Assembly (NCBI GenBank): GCA_964511385.1
Contig: CAZEFE010000004.1
Location: 124,001 to 188,000, forward strand
Source of the DNA: CAILHX01 sp964511385
GTDB taxonomy: Bacteria; Pseudomonadota; Gammaproteobacteria; Burkholderiales; Methylophilaceae
Length of the DNA stretch: 64,000 bases
Direction: 5' to 3'
In this document: piece after piece, positions 34,160-42,452 of the stretch
Layout: every line of letters begins with the position of its first letter
Position numbering within the stretch: position 1 is the stretch's first letter
Translations under genes and position numbers: made by a program
Notes under the pieces: model-generated
Databases searched by the model: none
Told to the model about the DNA's origin: nothing
What the model saw: only the letters and a program-made list of their open reading frames with translations

Positions 34160-36661
34160 TTACTTGGCCGGGTTAATCGTCGGCAGGTGCCACACATCCC
34201 GGTTGTAGTCGGCGATGGTTCGGTCGCTGGAAAACTTGCCGCTGGCCGCAGTGTTCAAAATGCTCATGCGCACCCAGTCTTCCTGATCCAGGTAGGCAGC
34301 CGCGACGCGGCTCTGTGCGTCCACATAGCTGCGGAAATCGGCAGCCGTCATCCACGGGTCATGCGGGCTGGTGATGCCGTTGATGATGGGGTCGAAGATG
34401 CCCGGTTCGAACAGGTTGAAATGGTTGCATTGCAGCAGGTGCATCACGCGCGAAAAATCCTCGTCCGCGGCGATGATGGCGGCCGGGTCGTAATGGCCGT
34501 GCATGGCATCGACCTGCTCCGCGGTCAGGCCGAACAGGAAGAAGTGGTCAGCGCCCACTTCCTCGCGGATTTCGATGTTGGCGCCATCCAGCGTGCCTAT
34601 GGTCAGCGCACCGTTCATCATGAATTTCATGTTGCCGGTACCGGAGGCTTCTTTGCCGGCAGTGGAAATCTGCTCTGACAGGTCGGCGCCCGGGGCGATG
34701 ACTTCCATCGCGGTAACGCGGTAATCCGGGAAAAACGCCAGTTTCAGCAGGCCGTCGGTTTCCGGGTCTTCGTTGATGACTTCAGCCACGGCGTTGATCA
34801 GTTTGATGATGCGCTTGGCCATCATGTATCCAGGTGCCGCCTTGCCGCCAATCAGCACGCAGCGCGGGGTGATGCCCGCCTTGTCGCCGCGTTTGATGCG
34901 GTCGTAGAGGTGGATGACATGCAGCACGTTCAGCAGTTGCCGCTTGTATTCGTGGATGCGTTTGACCTGGATGTCGAAGATGGCATTGGTATCGAACTCG
35001 ACACCGCAGTCGCGCTTGACCATCTCGGCCAGGCGGGCCTTGTTGGCTTGTTTGACGGCGCGCCATTGGGCGCGGAACTGCTTGTTGTCGGCATGCGGCG
35101 CCAGCTTGCGCAGCTGGGGCAGGTCGGTGATCCAGTTGTTGCCGATGGTGTCGCTGATCAGTTTGCTCAGGCTGGGGTTGCTTGAGGCGATCCAGCGGCG
35201 TGGGGTCACGCCGTTGGTCTTGTTGTTGAATTTTTCCGGCCACAGTTCGTAGAAATCGCGGAACAGGTGCTGTTGCAGCAGACGCGAATGCAGTTCCGCC
35301 ACGCCGTTGACGGAAGAGCTGGCCACCACCGCCAGGTAGGCCATGCGCACCTGTTTTTCGCCGCCTTCTTCGATGATGGACATGCGGCGCTGCCGATCCG
35401 TATCGCCCGGCCAGCGGTGCGACACGGCGGCGAGGAAGTTGGCGTTGATCTCGTAGATGATTTCCAGCAGGCGCGGCAGCAGGCGGCTGAACAGGCTCAC
35501 CGACCAGCGTTCCAGCGCCTCCGGCAGCAGGGTATGGTTGGTGTAAGCCATGGTCTGGCTGGTGATTTTCCAGGCCTTTTCCCAGCTCAAGCCGTGCTCG
35601 TCCATCAGCAGGCGCATCAGTTCCGGCACCGCGCAGGTGGGGTGGGTGTCATTGAGTTGGAACGCGTTCTTTTCCGCAAAATGGGTAAAGTCTTCGCCAT
35701 GGTTGTCGGTCCAGCGGCGCAGCACGTCCTGCAGGCTGGCGGAGGCCAGGAAGTATTGCTGGCGCAGGCGCAGTTCCTTGCCGTTTTCGCTGGAGTCGTT
35801 GGGATACAGCACCATGGTGATGTGTTCAGCGATGTTTTTCGCTTCCACCGCTTCGGCATAGCTGCCGGCATTGAACTCGCTCAGGTTGAACTCGTCGGTG
35901 GCGGTGGATTTCCACAGGCGCAAGGTGTTCACCGTGCCGTTGCGGTAGCCGGGAATCGGCATGTCGTAGGCGATGGCCAGCACGTCATTGGAATCCACCC
36001 AGCGTACCTGCGGCTTGCCTTGGGCATCCAGGTAATGCTCGGTGCGGCCGCCGAATTTCACGCGCACGGCCAGCTCCTGGCGCTCGATTTCCCACGGGTT
36101 GCCGATGCGCAGCCAGTGGTCCGGCTCTTCCACCTGGTAGCCATCCTCGATTTTCTGGCGGAACATGCCGTACTCGTAGCGCAGGCCGTAGCCCATCACC
36201 GGCAGTTGCAAGGTGGCGCAGCTGTCCAGGAAACATGCGGCAAGACGTCCCAGGCCGCCATTGCCCAAGCCGGCATCGTGCTCCTGGTCGAGGATTTCCT
36301 CGATTTCCAGGCCGAGCTTTTTCAGCACCTCGGCCGTGTTGGAATCCACGTCCAGGTTCAGCATGGCGTTGCCCAGCGCACGCCCCATCAGGAATTCCAG
36401 CGACAGGTAATACGTGCGTTTGCAGTCGGATTCGGTATAGGTCGCGCGCGTTTTTTTCCAGCGTTCCACCAGGCGGTCGCGCCAGGCCATGGAGAACGAC
36501 GTGAATACATGGTATGCCGCCTGGTTGATATGTTCGCGTCCCAGGGTGCGGCTGAAATAATGTCTGAAATCTTCGACGATGGCTTTGCCATCCATGCTCA
36601 GTGCGGGCAGGGTCGCGAAGTCGGGGCGGGTCTTGCTGGCAACAAAAGGCTTGGAATTCAT
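34160..36661 (-). CDS. glgP: glycogen/alpha-glucan phosphorylase
   Basis: An 833-residue PLP enzyme releasing glucose-1-phosphate from glycogen. The PLP-Lys region reads EASGTGNMKFMMNGALTIG. Other landmarks are YYLSLEFLMGRALGNAM, GNGGLGRLAACFLDS, FQLNDTHPTCAVPELMR and YKRQLLNVLHVI. ATG at 36661 (MNSKPF) was chosen; the frame extends 22 codons upstream but that stretch has no family similarity. No other glg gene is nearby. It ends the minus-strand cluster with dhaK, dhaL and tpiA, which suggests coordinated carbon-reserve and triose metabolism. Confidence 0.95.
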   Translation of the reverse strand: MNSKPFVASKTRPDFATLPALSMDGKAIVEDFRHYFSRTLGREHINQAAYHVFTSFSMAWRDRLVERWKKTRATYTESDCKRTYYLSLEFLMGRALGNAMLNLDVDSNTAEVLKKLGLEIEEILDQEHDAGLGNGGLGRLAACFLDSCATLQLPVMGYGLRYEYGMFRQKIEDGYQVEEPDHWLRIGNPWEIERQELAVRVKFGGRTEHYLDAQGKPQVRWVDSNDVLAIAYDMPIPGYRNGTVNTLRLWKSTATDEFNLSEFNAGSYAEAVEAKNIAEHITMVLYPNDSSENGKELRLRQQYFLASASLQDVLRRWTDNHGEDFTHFAEKNAFQLNDTHPTCAVPELMRLLMDEHGLSWEKAWKITSQTMAYTNHTLLPEALERWSVSLFSRLLPRLLEIIYEINANFLAAVSHRWPGDTDRQRRMSIIEEGGEKQVRMAYLAVVASSSVNGVAELHSRLLQQHLFRDFYELWPEKFNNKTNGVTPRRWIASSNPSLSKLISDTIGNNWITDLPQLRKLAPHADNKQFRAQWRAVKQANKARLAEMVKRDCGVEFDTNAIFDIQVKRIHEYKRQLLNVLHVIHLYDRIKRGDKAGITPRCVLIGGKAAPGYMMAKRIIKLINAVAEVINEDPETDGLLKLAFFPDYRVTAMEVIAPGADLSEQISTAGKEASGTGNMKFMMNGALTIGTLDGANIEIREEVGADHFFLFGLTAEQVDAMHGHYDPAAIIAADEDFSRVMHLLQCNHFNLFEPGIFDPIINGITSPHDPWMTAADFRSYVDAQSRVAAAYLDQEDWVRMSILNTAASGKFSSDRTIADYNRDVWHLPTINPAK

Positions 36662-36827
36662 GATGTCTCGAAAAACAAAAGTGGGTGATCGGAAAGGCTC
36701 TATTGTACTCGGGCAGCCGGTAAACACCCAGAAGCAACAACAGTGCCGGCCTGGCCGGCGCCGGCAAAATCAAGCCGGAGCTGGCGTTGGCGCGGTTGTC
36801 AGGGGGATGCGATTGCTGGTTGGTGCG

Positions 36828-37817
36828 TTACCTGCCCCAGCGCAGTGCCGGTGTGTGCACCGGTGTGTCCCAGTGCTGGCGGATTTCATCATCCAGCAGG
36901 CAGACCGTGATGGAGGCTCCGGCCATTTCCAGCGAGGTGGTGTAATTGCCTACCAGCGAACGGGAAACCGTTACGCCGCGTGTGCTGAGCAGTTTTTCCG
37001 CGGCGTTGTAGAGCAGGTACAGTTCCATCAATGGCGTGCCGGCAAAGCCGTTCACCATCAGCAGCGCCTCGCTGCCGGCTGTCGGCTTCAGGTCTTCCAG
37101 AATGGCGTTGACCAGGTCGGCAACAATCAAGTCGGCCGGGCGGATTTTTTCGCGTTTGCGCCCCGGCTCGCCGTGGATGCCCACGCCCATTTCCAGTTCG
37201 TCTTCGCCCAATTCAAAGGTGGGGCGGCCCGCTGCTGGCACGGTGCAACTGGAGAGCGCCACGCCCATGCTGGCGGTGCGGCTGTTCACCTTGTCGCCCA
37301 GCGCCTTGCATGCGGCCAGGCTGGCGCCGGTTTCGGCCAGGCTGCCGACCACCTTCTCCACAATGACGGTGCCCGCCACCCCGCGCCGACCAGTGGTGTA
37401 AGTGGAGTTCACCACCGCTACGTCGTCGCTGGTGAGTACGGTGGCATGCTCGAACGGCAGCATTTCCGCCGCCATTTCAAAATTCATCACGTCCCCGGCG
37501 TAGTTCTTGACGATGAACAGCACGCCACGGCCAGCTTCCACCGCCTCGGCGGCGGCCAGCATCTGGTCGGGCGTGGGGGAGGTGAACACGTGGCCGGGAC
37601 AGGCGGCATCCAACATGCCGTAACCGACAAAGCCGCCATGCAACGGCTCATGACCGGAGCCGCCGCCGGAAATCAGCGCAACCTTGTTTTTGGCCTTGCC
37701 CGCGCGGGTCAGGTAGTTGGGGTCGAGATTCAGGCTGACCAGGTCACGATGTGCGCTGGCAAAACCGGACAGGCTTTCCACCAGCACGTTGTCCACCTGG
37801 TTGATGAATTTTTTCAT
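36828..37817 (-). CDS. dhaK: dihydroxyacetone kinase subunit DhaK
   Basis: A 329-residue protein. GGGSGHEPLHGGFVGYGMLDAA contains the Gly-rich and His residues that bind dihydroxyacetone as a hemiaminal; VKNYAGDVMNFEMAAEML is also typical. DhaK with DhaL phosphorylates dihydroxyacetone, normally using the PTS protein DhaM as phosphate donor; dhaM is not seen. ATG at 37817 was preferred over GTG at 37829 because AGGTGG lies 8 bp before it. The Shine-Dalgarno overlaps the stop of the preceding unknown gene, so translation is likely coupled. Confidence 0.92.
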   Translation of the reverse strand: MKKFINQVDNVLVESLSGFASAHRDLVSLNLDPNYLTRAGKAKNKVALISGGGSGHEPLHGGFVGYGMLDAACPGHVFTSPTPDQMLAAAEAVEAGRGVLFIVKNYAGDVMNFEMAAEMLPFEHATVLTSDDVAVVNSTYTTGRRGVAGTVIVEKVVGSLAETGASLAACKALGDKVNSRTASMGVALSSCTVPAAGRPTFELGEDELEMGVGIHGEPGRKREKIRPADLIVADLVNAILEDLKPTAGSEALLMVNGFAGTPLMELYLLYNAAEKLLSTRGVTVSRSLVGNYTTSLEMAGASITVCLLDDEIRQHWDTPVHTPALRWGR

Positions 37818-37829
37818 GAAATTAACCAC

Positions 37830-38462
37830 CTAATCCTTGCCAATAAATTTTACATTCTCCGCGGGCTTGCCCCTGCCTATGACGGTCATGCTGCCATAAG
37901 GAATTTGCAGTGCTAGCGGAAAGCTGTTCTCATTAAAAGTGCCGAGTTTTAATGAATCGGTATGGTAGTACAGAGTGATAGGTGCTACGGAAGCAAGCAT
38001 GTAATAGACAGCTGTCGCGTGGTCATTATCATCTTTAATAAGGGCGCTCGCGATACCATGTTCTGCGATTTGGCGAGCCATGGACATCTTGAATGTTTTG
38101 GTTTTAGCAGGAGGCATTGTCACGAAACTCACCGTTTCATCAAAAACCTCCAAGGGTAAGACAGGGTAACGCTTATCCGTCATTGGAATGCACATTACTC
38201 TCGTTTTATTGGCGATCACGTAAGAGTCCGCCCAATTATGGTCATACAGCACCCCCACCGGTTTATTCTCTACATCGTGCATTAATTTTTTGAAGGAGGT
38301 TTCAGTAGTAGTTGGCATGCACTTGTCTATAAAGTCATATACATCCGGCGAATTTGTACTAACGGAATCGAATTTATCGAGAATCTGTATCTCGTCCGGT
38401 GCAGCAAAGAGAATGAGGGGAAACAACAACCCAACCATGCCTGTTAATTGCGTAATTTTCAT
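37830..38462 (-). CDS. exported protein of unknown function between dhaL and dhaK
   Basis: A 210-residue protein not recognised. It has a signal peptide (LTGMVGLLFPLILFAAP), so the mature protein is periplasmic or secreted, unlike its cytoplasmic neighbours. Two Cys occur in the mature part (KCMPTTT and RVMCIPMT), possibly a disulfide. The coding sequence is visibly richer in A+T than the genes on either side, and codon use differs (ATT, AAA and TTT are common). It is packed between dhaL and dhaK in the same direction with a few bases on the dhaK side. This suggests insertion of a foreign gene into the operon. Confidence 0.65.
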   Translation of the reverse strand: MKITQLTGMVGLLFPLILFAAPDEIQILDKFDSVSTNSPDVYDFIDKCMPTTTETSFKKLMHDVENKPVGVLYDHNWADSYVIANKTRVMCIPMTDKRYPVLPLEVFDETVSFVTMPPAKTKTFKMSMARQIAEHGIASALIKDDNDHATAVYYMLASVAPITLYYHTDSLKLGTFNENSFPLALQIPYGSMTVIGRGKPAENVKFIGKD

Positions 38463-38489
38463 CTTGGCTTTCTTATACTTTGCTTATTA

Positions 38490-39116
38490 CTAACAGTTTG
38501 CCAAATCGCAAACTGCGCTAATCATTACTTGGCAGCTTTTGGCACCCGGATCAATATGACCGATGGCGCGTTCGCCCAGGAAAGCCGCGCGCCCTTTGGT
38601 GGCGATCATGTTGCGGGTGGATTCCACCCCGGCCTCGGCGGTTTGTTTTAAGGTTGCCAGCAAAGCATTGCGTTTCGCACCTTGCGTGGATAGTTCTTCA
38701 AATTTTTGCGCGACCGGGATTAACACGTCCAGCATGGTTTTCTGACCAACATCGGCCTTGCCGCGCTGGCGGATGGCTTCCACCCCGGCGGCAAAGGCTG
38801 CCGCGATTTGCGGCAGGGATTCCCCACCGTTTTCCTTGACGGCTTTGCCCATGCTCATGAAAAAACTGCCGATCAGCGGGCCGGAAGCACCGCCGATGGT
38901 GGAAAGCAGCTTCATGCCGATTTTTTGCAGGGCGGCGTCCGGCGTCAGTGCAGCCAGTTCCTCCTTTATGCCCACCACCGTGGCGCAGCCGCGCTTGATG
39001 TTCAGGTAGTGGTCGCCGTCGCCGATTTCACGGTCCAGGGCTTCAATGTCGGCTTCATGGTCGAGAATGGCCTGGTTGACGGCATGTGCGGCGCTTAAGA
39101 TAAAGTTGGTATTCAT
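38490..39116 (-). CDS. dhaL: dihydroxyacetone kinase subunit DhaL
   Basis: A 208-residue ADP-binding subunit. The Asp cluster that holds Mg-ADP is visible in LDREIGDGDHYLNIKRG; TIGGASGPLIGSFFMSMGKA and GQKTMLDVLIP follow the family pattern; the C-terminal RAIGHIDPGAKSC is also typical. It transfers phosphate to dihydroxyacetone held by DhaK. ATG at 39116 was used; an in-frame TTG 12 bp upstream is possible. It is separated from dhaK by an unrelated exported protein gene. Confidence 0.92.
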   Translation of the reverse strand: MNTNFILSAAHAVNQAILDHEADIEALDREIGDGDHYLNIKRGCATVVGIKEELAALTPDAALQKIGMKLLSTIGGASGPLIGSFFMSMGKAVKENGGESLPQIAAAFAAGVEAIRQRGKADVGQKTMLDVLIPVAQKFEELSTQGAKRNALLATLKQTAEAGVESTRNMIATKGRAAFLGERAIGHIDPGAKSCQVMISAVCDLANC

Positions 39117-39137
39117 ACGAATCGGCAAAAGCAGTTG

Positions 39138-39905
39138 TTACGATGGATGAGCCCGGCTTGCCGTCTGGCAGATGGCAACAAATTCATTGGTATCCAATGA
39201 TGCGGTTCCCACCAGGCCGCCGTCAATATCCGGCATGGAAAACAGGGCCGCGCTGTTTTTGGCATTCACGCTGCCGCCGTACAGGATGCGGAGGTTTTTC
39301 GCGATCCCGGCATCCAGTTCGGCGATATGGCCGCGCAGAAAACCGAGGATGCCTTGGGCATGCTCCGGGGAGGCGGCCTTGCCGGTGCCGATGGCCCAGA
39401 TCGGTTCGTAGGCCAGGATGCCCTGCGCCAGTTCCTTTACGCCGAATTGTTCGATGATGGCGGTGAGCTGCCGGAAGGTCACTTCGTCGGTGCGGCCTTC
39501 TTCGTATTCTGCCAGCGTGTCGCCCACGCAAAAGATCGGTTTGAGTCCGGCTTTGGCGGCGGCTTCAAAGCGTTCGCCGGCGGAATGGTCTGTTTCATGG
39601 CCGCGGGAGCGGCGTTCGGAGTGGCCGATGATGACGTACTGGCAGCCGAATTCCACCAGCATGCCGGGGGAAACCGACCCGGTGTACGGCCCCGAGTCGT
39701 AGCGGCTCATGTTCTGGCCGCCCCAGGCGATGGGGGTACCGCGCAGCACGTTTTGCGCCTGGTACAGATAAGGGTGCGGCAGGCACACCACGTAATCTGC
39801 ATTCTGGTGGTCGCGCGTTCCCGCAATCAGGCCGTCAAGAAACGCCTGATTGCCGGGAATGTTCCCGTTCATCTTGCGGTTTGCGACGACCAGTTTGCGT
39901 CTCAT
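39138..39905 (-). CDS. tpiA: triose-phosphate isomerase
   Basis: A 255-residue TIM barrel. Catalytic Lys is in ANRKMNG near residue 12, His in VIIGHSERR, Glu in ILAYEPIWAIGTGKAAS, and the phosphate loop is YGGSVNAKN. It converts dihydroxyacetone phosphate, the product of DhaKL, into glyceraldehyde-3-phosphate. The N-terminal motif is NRKMNG rather than the almost universal NWKMNG. Being next to dhaL rather than secG, it may be a second, pathway-specific isomerase. Confidence 0.95.
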   Translation of the reverse strand: MRRKLVVANRKMNGNIPGNQAFLDGLIAGTRDHQNADYVVCLPHPYLYQAQNVLRGTPIAWGGQNMSRYDSGPYTGSVSPGMLVEFGCQYVIIGHSERRSRGHETDHSAGERFEAAAKAGLKPIFCVGDTLAEYEEGRTDEVTFRQLTAIIEQFGVKELAQGILAYEPIWAIGTGKAASPEHAQGILGFLRGHIAELDAGIAKNLRILYGGSVNAKNSAALFSMPDIDGGLVGTASLDTNEFVAICQTASRAHPS

Positions 39906-39951
39906 GGCAACGACTGGATCCGAAACGGTTGGCGGGCCACCGTGGTTGCGC

Positions 39952-40083
39952 TCAGTGGAACAGCGCCAGCGCTTTCTTGAAGGTCTGGAACACGCCCCAG
40001 CCGAGCGGGATAAGAACGTAAGCCCAGAACAGCACCAGCAGCACGGCGTGGTTTTCGTTTTTCTGTTGTTCAGCGTTGCTCAT
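39952..40083 (-). CDS. small membrane partner of OFA-type MFS transporter
   Basis: A 43-codon gene with one transmembrane helix (VLLVLFWAYVLIPLGWGVFQTF) and a polar N-terminus (MSNAEQQKNENHA). AGGAGA lies 8 bp before the ATG. Short proteins of this kind regularly follow OFA (oxalate/formate/lactate) MFS genes and have been called the MFS transporter small subunit. Here it follows the OFA gene by 82 bp on the same strand. Its exact role is not known. Confidence 0.75.
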   Translation of the reverse strand: MSNAEQQKNENHAVLLVLFWAYVLIPLGWGVFQTFKKALALFH

Positions 40084-40165
40084 TGGGGATTTCTCCTGAA
40101 AAAGTTGATTCCACTTCACGCGAGGCGGTTCATTTGGGCGATGGCCAAATGAACCGTTTTATCGC

Positions 40166-41530
40166 TTACTGCTGGTCTTCCAGTTCGCTGTGCTTCAGGT
40201 AATGCTTTTCGTGCACTTCCTTCATCAGCAGGTTGCAGACGAAACCAACGGTGAGCAGGTCCGCCATGATGTACAGGGTGCTGGTATAGGCGTCGGCCTT
40301 GGCCACGCCCTGGCCGATCTGATATTCGCGGATGTAGTTGACCAGCACCGGACCGAGCACGCCGGCGGTGGACCATGCCGTCAATAACCGGCCGTGGATG
40401 CCGCCGACATACTTGGTGCCGAATATGTCTGCCAAATAGGCGGGGATCGTGGAAAAACCGCCGCCATACATGCTGAGGATGACGGCAGAGGCGGCGATGA
40501 ACAGCACGATGTTGCCTTCGCTGCTGAAGGTGGACAGCATGGAGTAGAGGAAGGTGCCAAGGGCGAAAAACACAAAATAGGTGTTTTTACGGCCCAGATA
40601 GTCGGATGCCGACGACCAGATGAAGCGTCCCCCCATGTTGAACAGGCTCAGCAGGCCGACGAAACCGGCCGCGGCTTCCGGCGAAATGCCGCCCTTGAAC
40701 ATTTCCTGGATCATCACCGAGGCTTGGCCCAGCAAGCCGATGCCGGCAGTGACGTTAAGGCACAGGATCAGCCACAGCAGGTAGAACTGCGGGGTTTTGA
40801 GTGCCTGGTCTATGTGCACGTGCTGTTTGGTGACCATTTTTTTGGCTTCGACCGGCGGTGTCCAGCCTTTGGGCTGCCAGCCTTCCGGCGGTACGCGGAT
40901 CGCCAGCGAGCCGATGACCATGGAGATGAAATACAGCACGCCCATCACCACGAAGGCTTCCATCACACCGACCGACGTATCGCTCTGGAAATGCTTCATC
41001 AGTGCCACGCCCAGCGGTGCGCCTATCATGGCGCCGCCACCGAAACCCATGATCGCCATGCCGGTGGCCATGCCGCGCCGGTCGGGGAACCACTTGATCA
41101 GGGTGGAAACCGGCGACACGTAACCCAGCCCCAGCCCGCAACCGCCGAGAACCCCGTAACCCAGGTAGACCAGCCAGATCTGGTGGGTTTTGACGCCAAT
41201 GGCCGAGAGCAGGAAGCCGCCGCCGAAAAAGCAGGCTGCAGTGAACATGGTGCGGCGCGGACCGACTTTTTCCAGCCATTTGCCGGCGAATGCCGCCGAC
41301 AAGCCGAGGAAAACGATGGCAAGGCTGAAAATCCAGCCGATGGTGGTGAGCTTCCAGTCATCCGGCGCGGAGGCGGTGATGCCCAGCACGCGGGTCAGCG
41401 GTTCGTTGAATACGCTGAAGGCGTAGGCTTGGCCGATGCACAGGTGAACAGCCAGTGCGGCTGGCGGGATCAGCCAGCGGTTATAGTTGTGGCTTGCGGT
41501 AATTCTTTGCTTGGAAAAAAAACTCGACAT
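40166..41530 (-). CDS. OFA-family MFS transporter (monocarboxylate/oxalate:formate type)
   Basis: A 454-residue, 12-helix transporter. OFA family marks are HLCIGQAYAFSVFNEPLTR in helix 1, GLGLGYVSPVSTLIKWFPDRRGMATGMAIMGFGGGAM in helices 4-5, and GRFIWSSASDYLGRKNTYF after helix 8. Members carry oxalate/formate or lactate and related monocarboxylates. The substrate cannot be told from sequence. It starts the minus-strand cluster OFA-small protein-tpiA-dhaL-unknown-dhaK-glgP, so a three-carbon substrate is plausible. Confidence 0.87.
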   Translation of the reverse strand: MSSFFSKQRITASHNYNRWLIPPAALAVHLCIGQAYAFSVFNEPLTRVLGITASAPDDWKLTTIGWIFSLAIVFLGLSAAFAGKWLEKVGPRRTMFTAACFFGGGFLLSAIGVKTHQIWLVYLGYGVLGGCGLGLGYVSPVSTLIKWFPDRRGMATGMAIMGFGGGAMIGAPLGVALMKHFQSDTSVGVMEAFVVMGVLYFISMVIGSLAIRVPPEGWQPKGWTPPVEAKKMVTKQHVHIDQALKTPQFYLLWLILCLNVTAGIGLLGQASVMIQEMFKGGISPEAAAGFVGLLSLFNMGGRFIWSSASDYLGRKNTYFVFFALGTFLYSMLSTFSSEGNIVLFIAASAVILSMYGGGFSTIPAYLADIFGTKYVGGIHGRLLTAWSTAGVLGPVLVNYIREYQIGQGVAKADAYTSTLYIMADLLTVGFVCNLLMKEVHEKHYLKHSELEDQQ

Positions 41531-41659
41531 TGCTGCAGTCCTCGCACAAGGTGGGTTGACGTATGTTGTTATTTATCGGGGAGGCATCCCTCTTCTTATC
41601 CAACCGGCATGGTCTTATAAAACGCTTGAAATGGCAAATGCCGTGAACTCCTTTCCGAT

Positions 41660-41688
41660 TTGTCATGAAAGAGTAACATTCCCGTCAT
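41660..41688 (+). promoter_or_regulatory. candidate Pho box upstream of phoB
   Basis: TTGTCAT (41660-41666) and CCGTCAT (41682-41688) each match the CTGTCAT half-site at six of seven positions and are 22 bp apart, two 11-bp steps. The intermediate position (41671-41677) holds a degenerate GAGTAAC. This fits PhoB autoregulation. Confidence 0.5.
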
Positions 41689-41728
41689 AAAGTGCGAGCC
41701 ATCTTGTAACGGTGAAAAGGAGTAAAAC

Positions 41729-42415
41729 ATGCCGGCCAATATACTGGTGGTTGAAGATGAACCTGCGATCCAGGAGTTGTTGACGCTCAATCTGCAGCAG
41801 GCAGGGCATCATCCGTTGCGTGCGATGAGCGTGGAACAGGCGCAGTTGCTGATGCGGGAAACGCAGCCGGACCTGATCATCCTCGACTGGATGCTGCCGG
41901 GCATGAGCGGCATCGAGTTTGCGCGCCGCTTGAAAAGCGATGCCGCGACCAAATCCATCCCCATCATCATGCTGACGGCTAAAGGCGAGGAGGTCGACAA
42001 GGTGCGCGGGCTGGAAGTGGGCGCTGACGATTATGTAACCAAGCCGTTCAGCCCGCGTGAGTTGCTGGCCAGGATCAAGGCGGTGCTGCGCCGCCGCGCG
42101 CCGCAAATGACGGACGACCCGATGGAAATCGGCGGCTTGCGGGTGGACCCGATCACCCATCGCGTGACCGGGAACGGGGCGCCGATCGAGCTGGGGCCGA
42201 CCGAATTCCGCTTGCTGCATTTCCTGATGTCGAACCCGGAGCGGGTGCATTCGCGCACCCATGTGCTGGACAAGGTGTGGGGCGACCGCGTGTACGTGGA
42301 AGACCGCACCGTGGACGTGCATATCCGACGTCTGCGCAAAGCGCTGGAAACCAGCGGCCATGAGGAGATGATCCAGACGGTGCGCGGGGTAGGCTATCGG
42401 TTTTCCGCGCACTAG
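41729..42415 (+). CDS. phoB: phosphate regulon response regulator PhoB
   Basis: A 228-residue OmpR-class regulator. The receiver domain (1-120) has the acidic pair VEDE, phospho-acceptor Asp in LIILDWMLPG and the Lys of VTKPFSP. The C-terminal winged helix (130-228) shows ELGPTEFRLLHFLMSNPERVHSRTHVLD and YVEDRTVDVHIRRLRKAL. It is followed by phoR after 37 bp. An AAAAGGAG site precedes the ATG. Confidence 0.95.
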   Translation: MPANILVVEDEPAIQELLTLNLQQAGHHPLRAMSVEQAQLLMRETQPDLIILDWMLPGMSGIEFARRLKSDAATKSIPIIMLTAKGEEVDKVRGLEVGADDYVTKPFSPRELLARIKAVLRRRAPQMTDDPMEIGGLRVDPITHRVTGNGAPIELGPTEFRLLHFLMSNPERVHSRTHVLDKVWGDRVYVEDRTVDVHIRRLRKALETSGHEEMIQTVRGVGYRFSAH

Positions 42416-42452
42416 CAGATAATTAGCGTCCTTCAACCCTGAGCTTTTTAAC

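Noticed and set aside
35267..36688. Plus-strand frame opposite glgP
   Set aside because: glgP is complete and well conserved on the minus strand. The plus frame has no recognisable domain.
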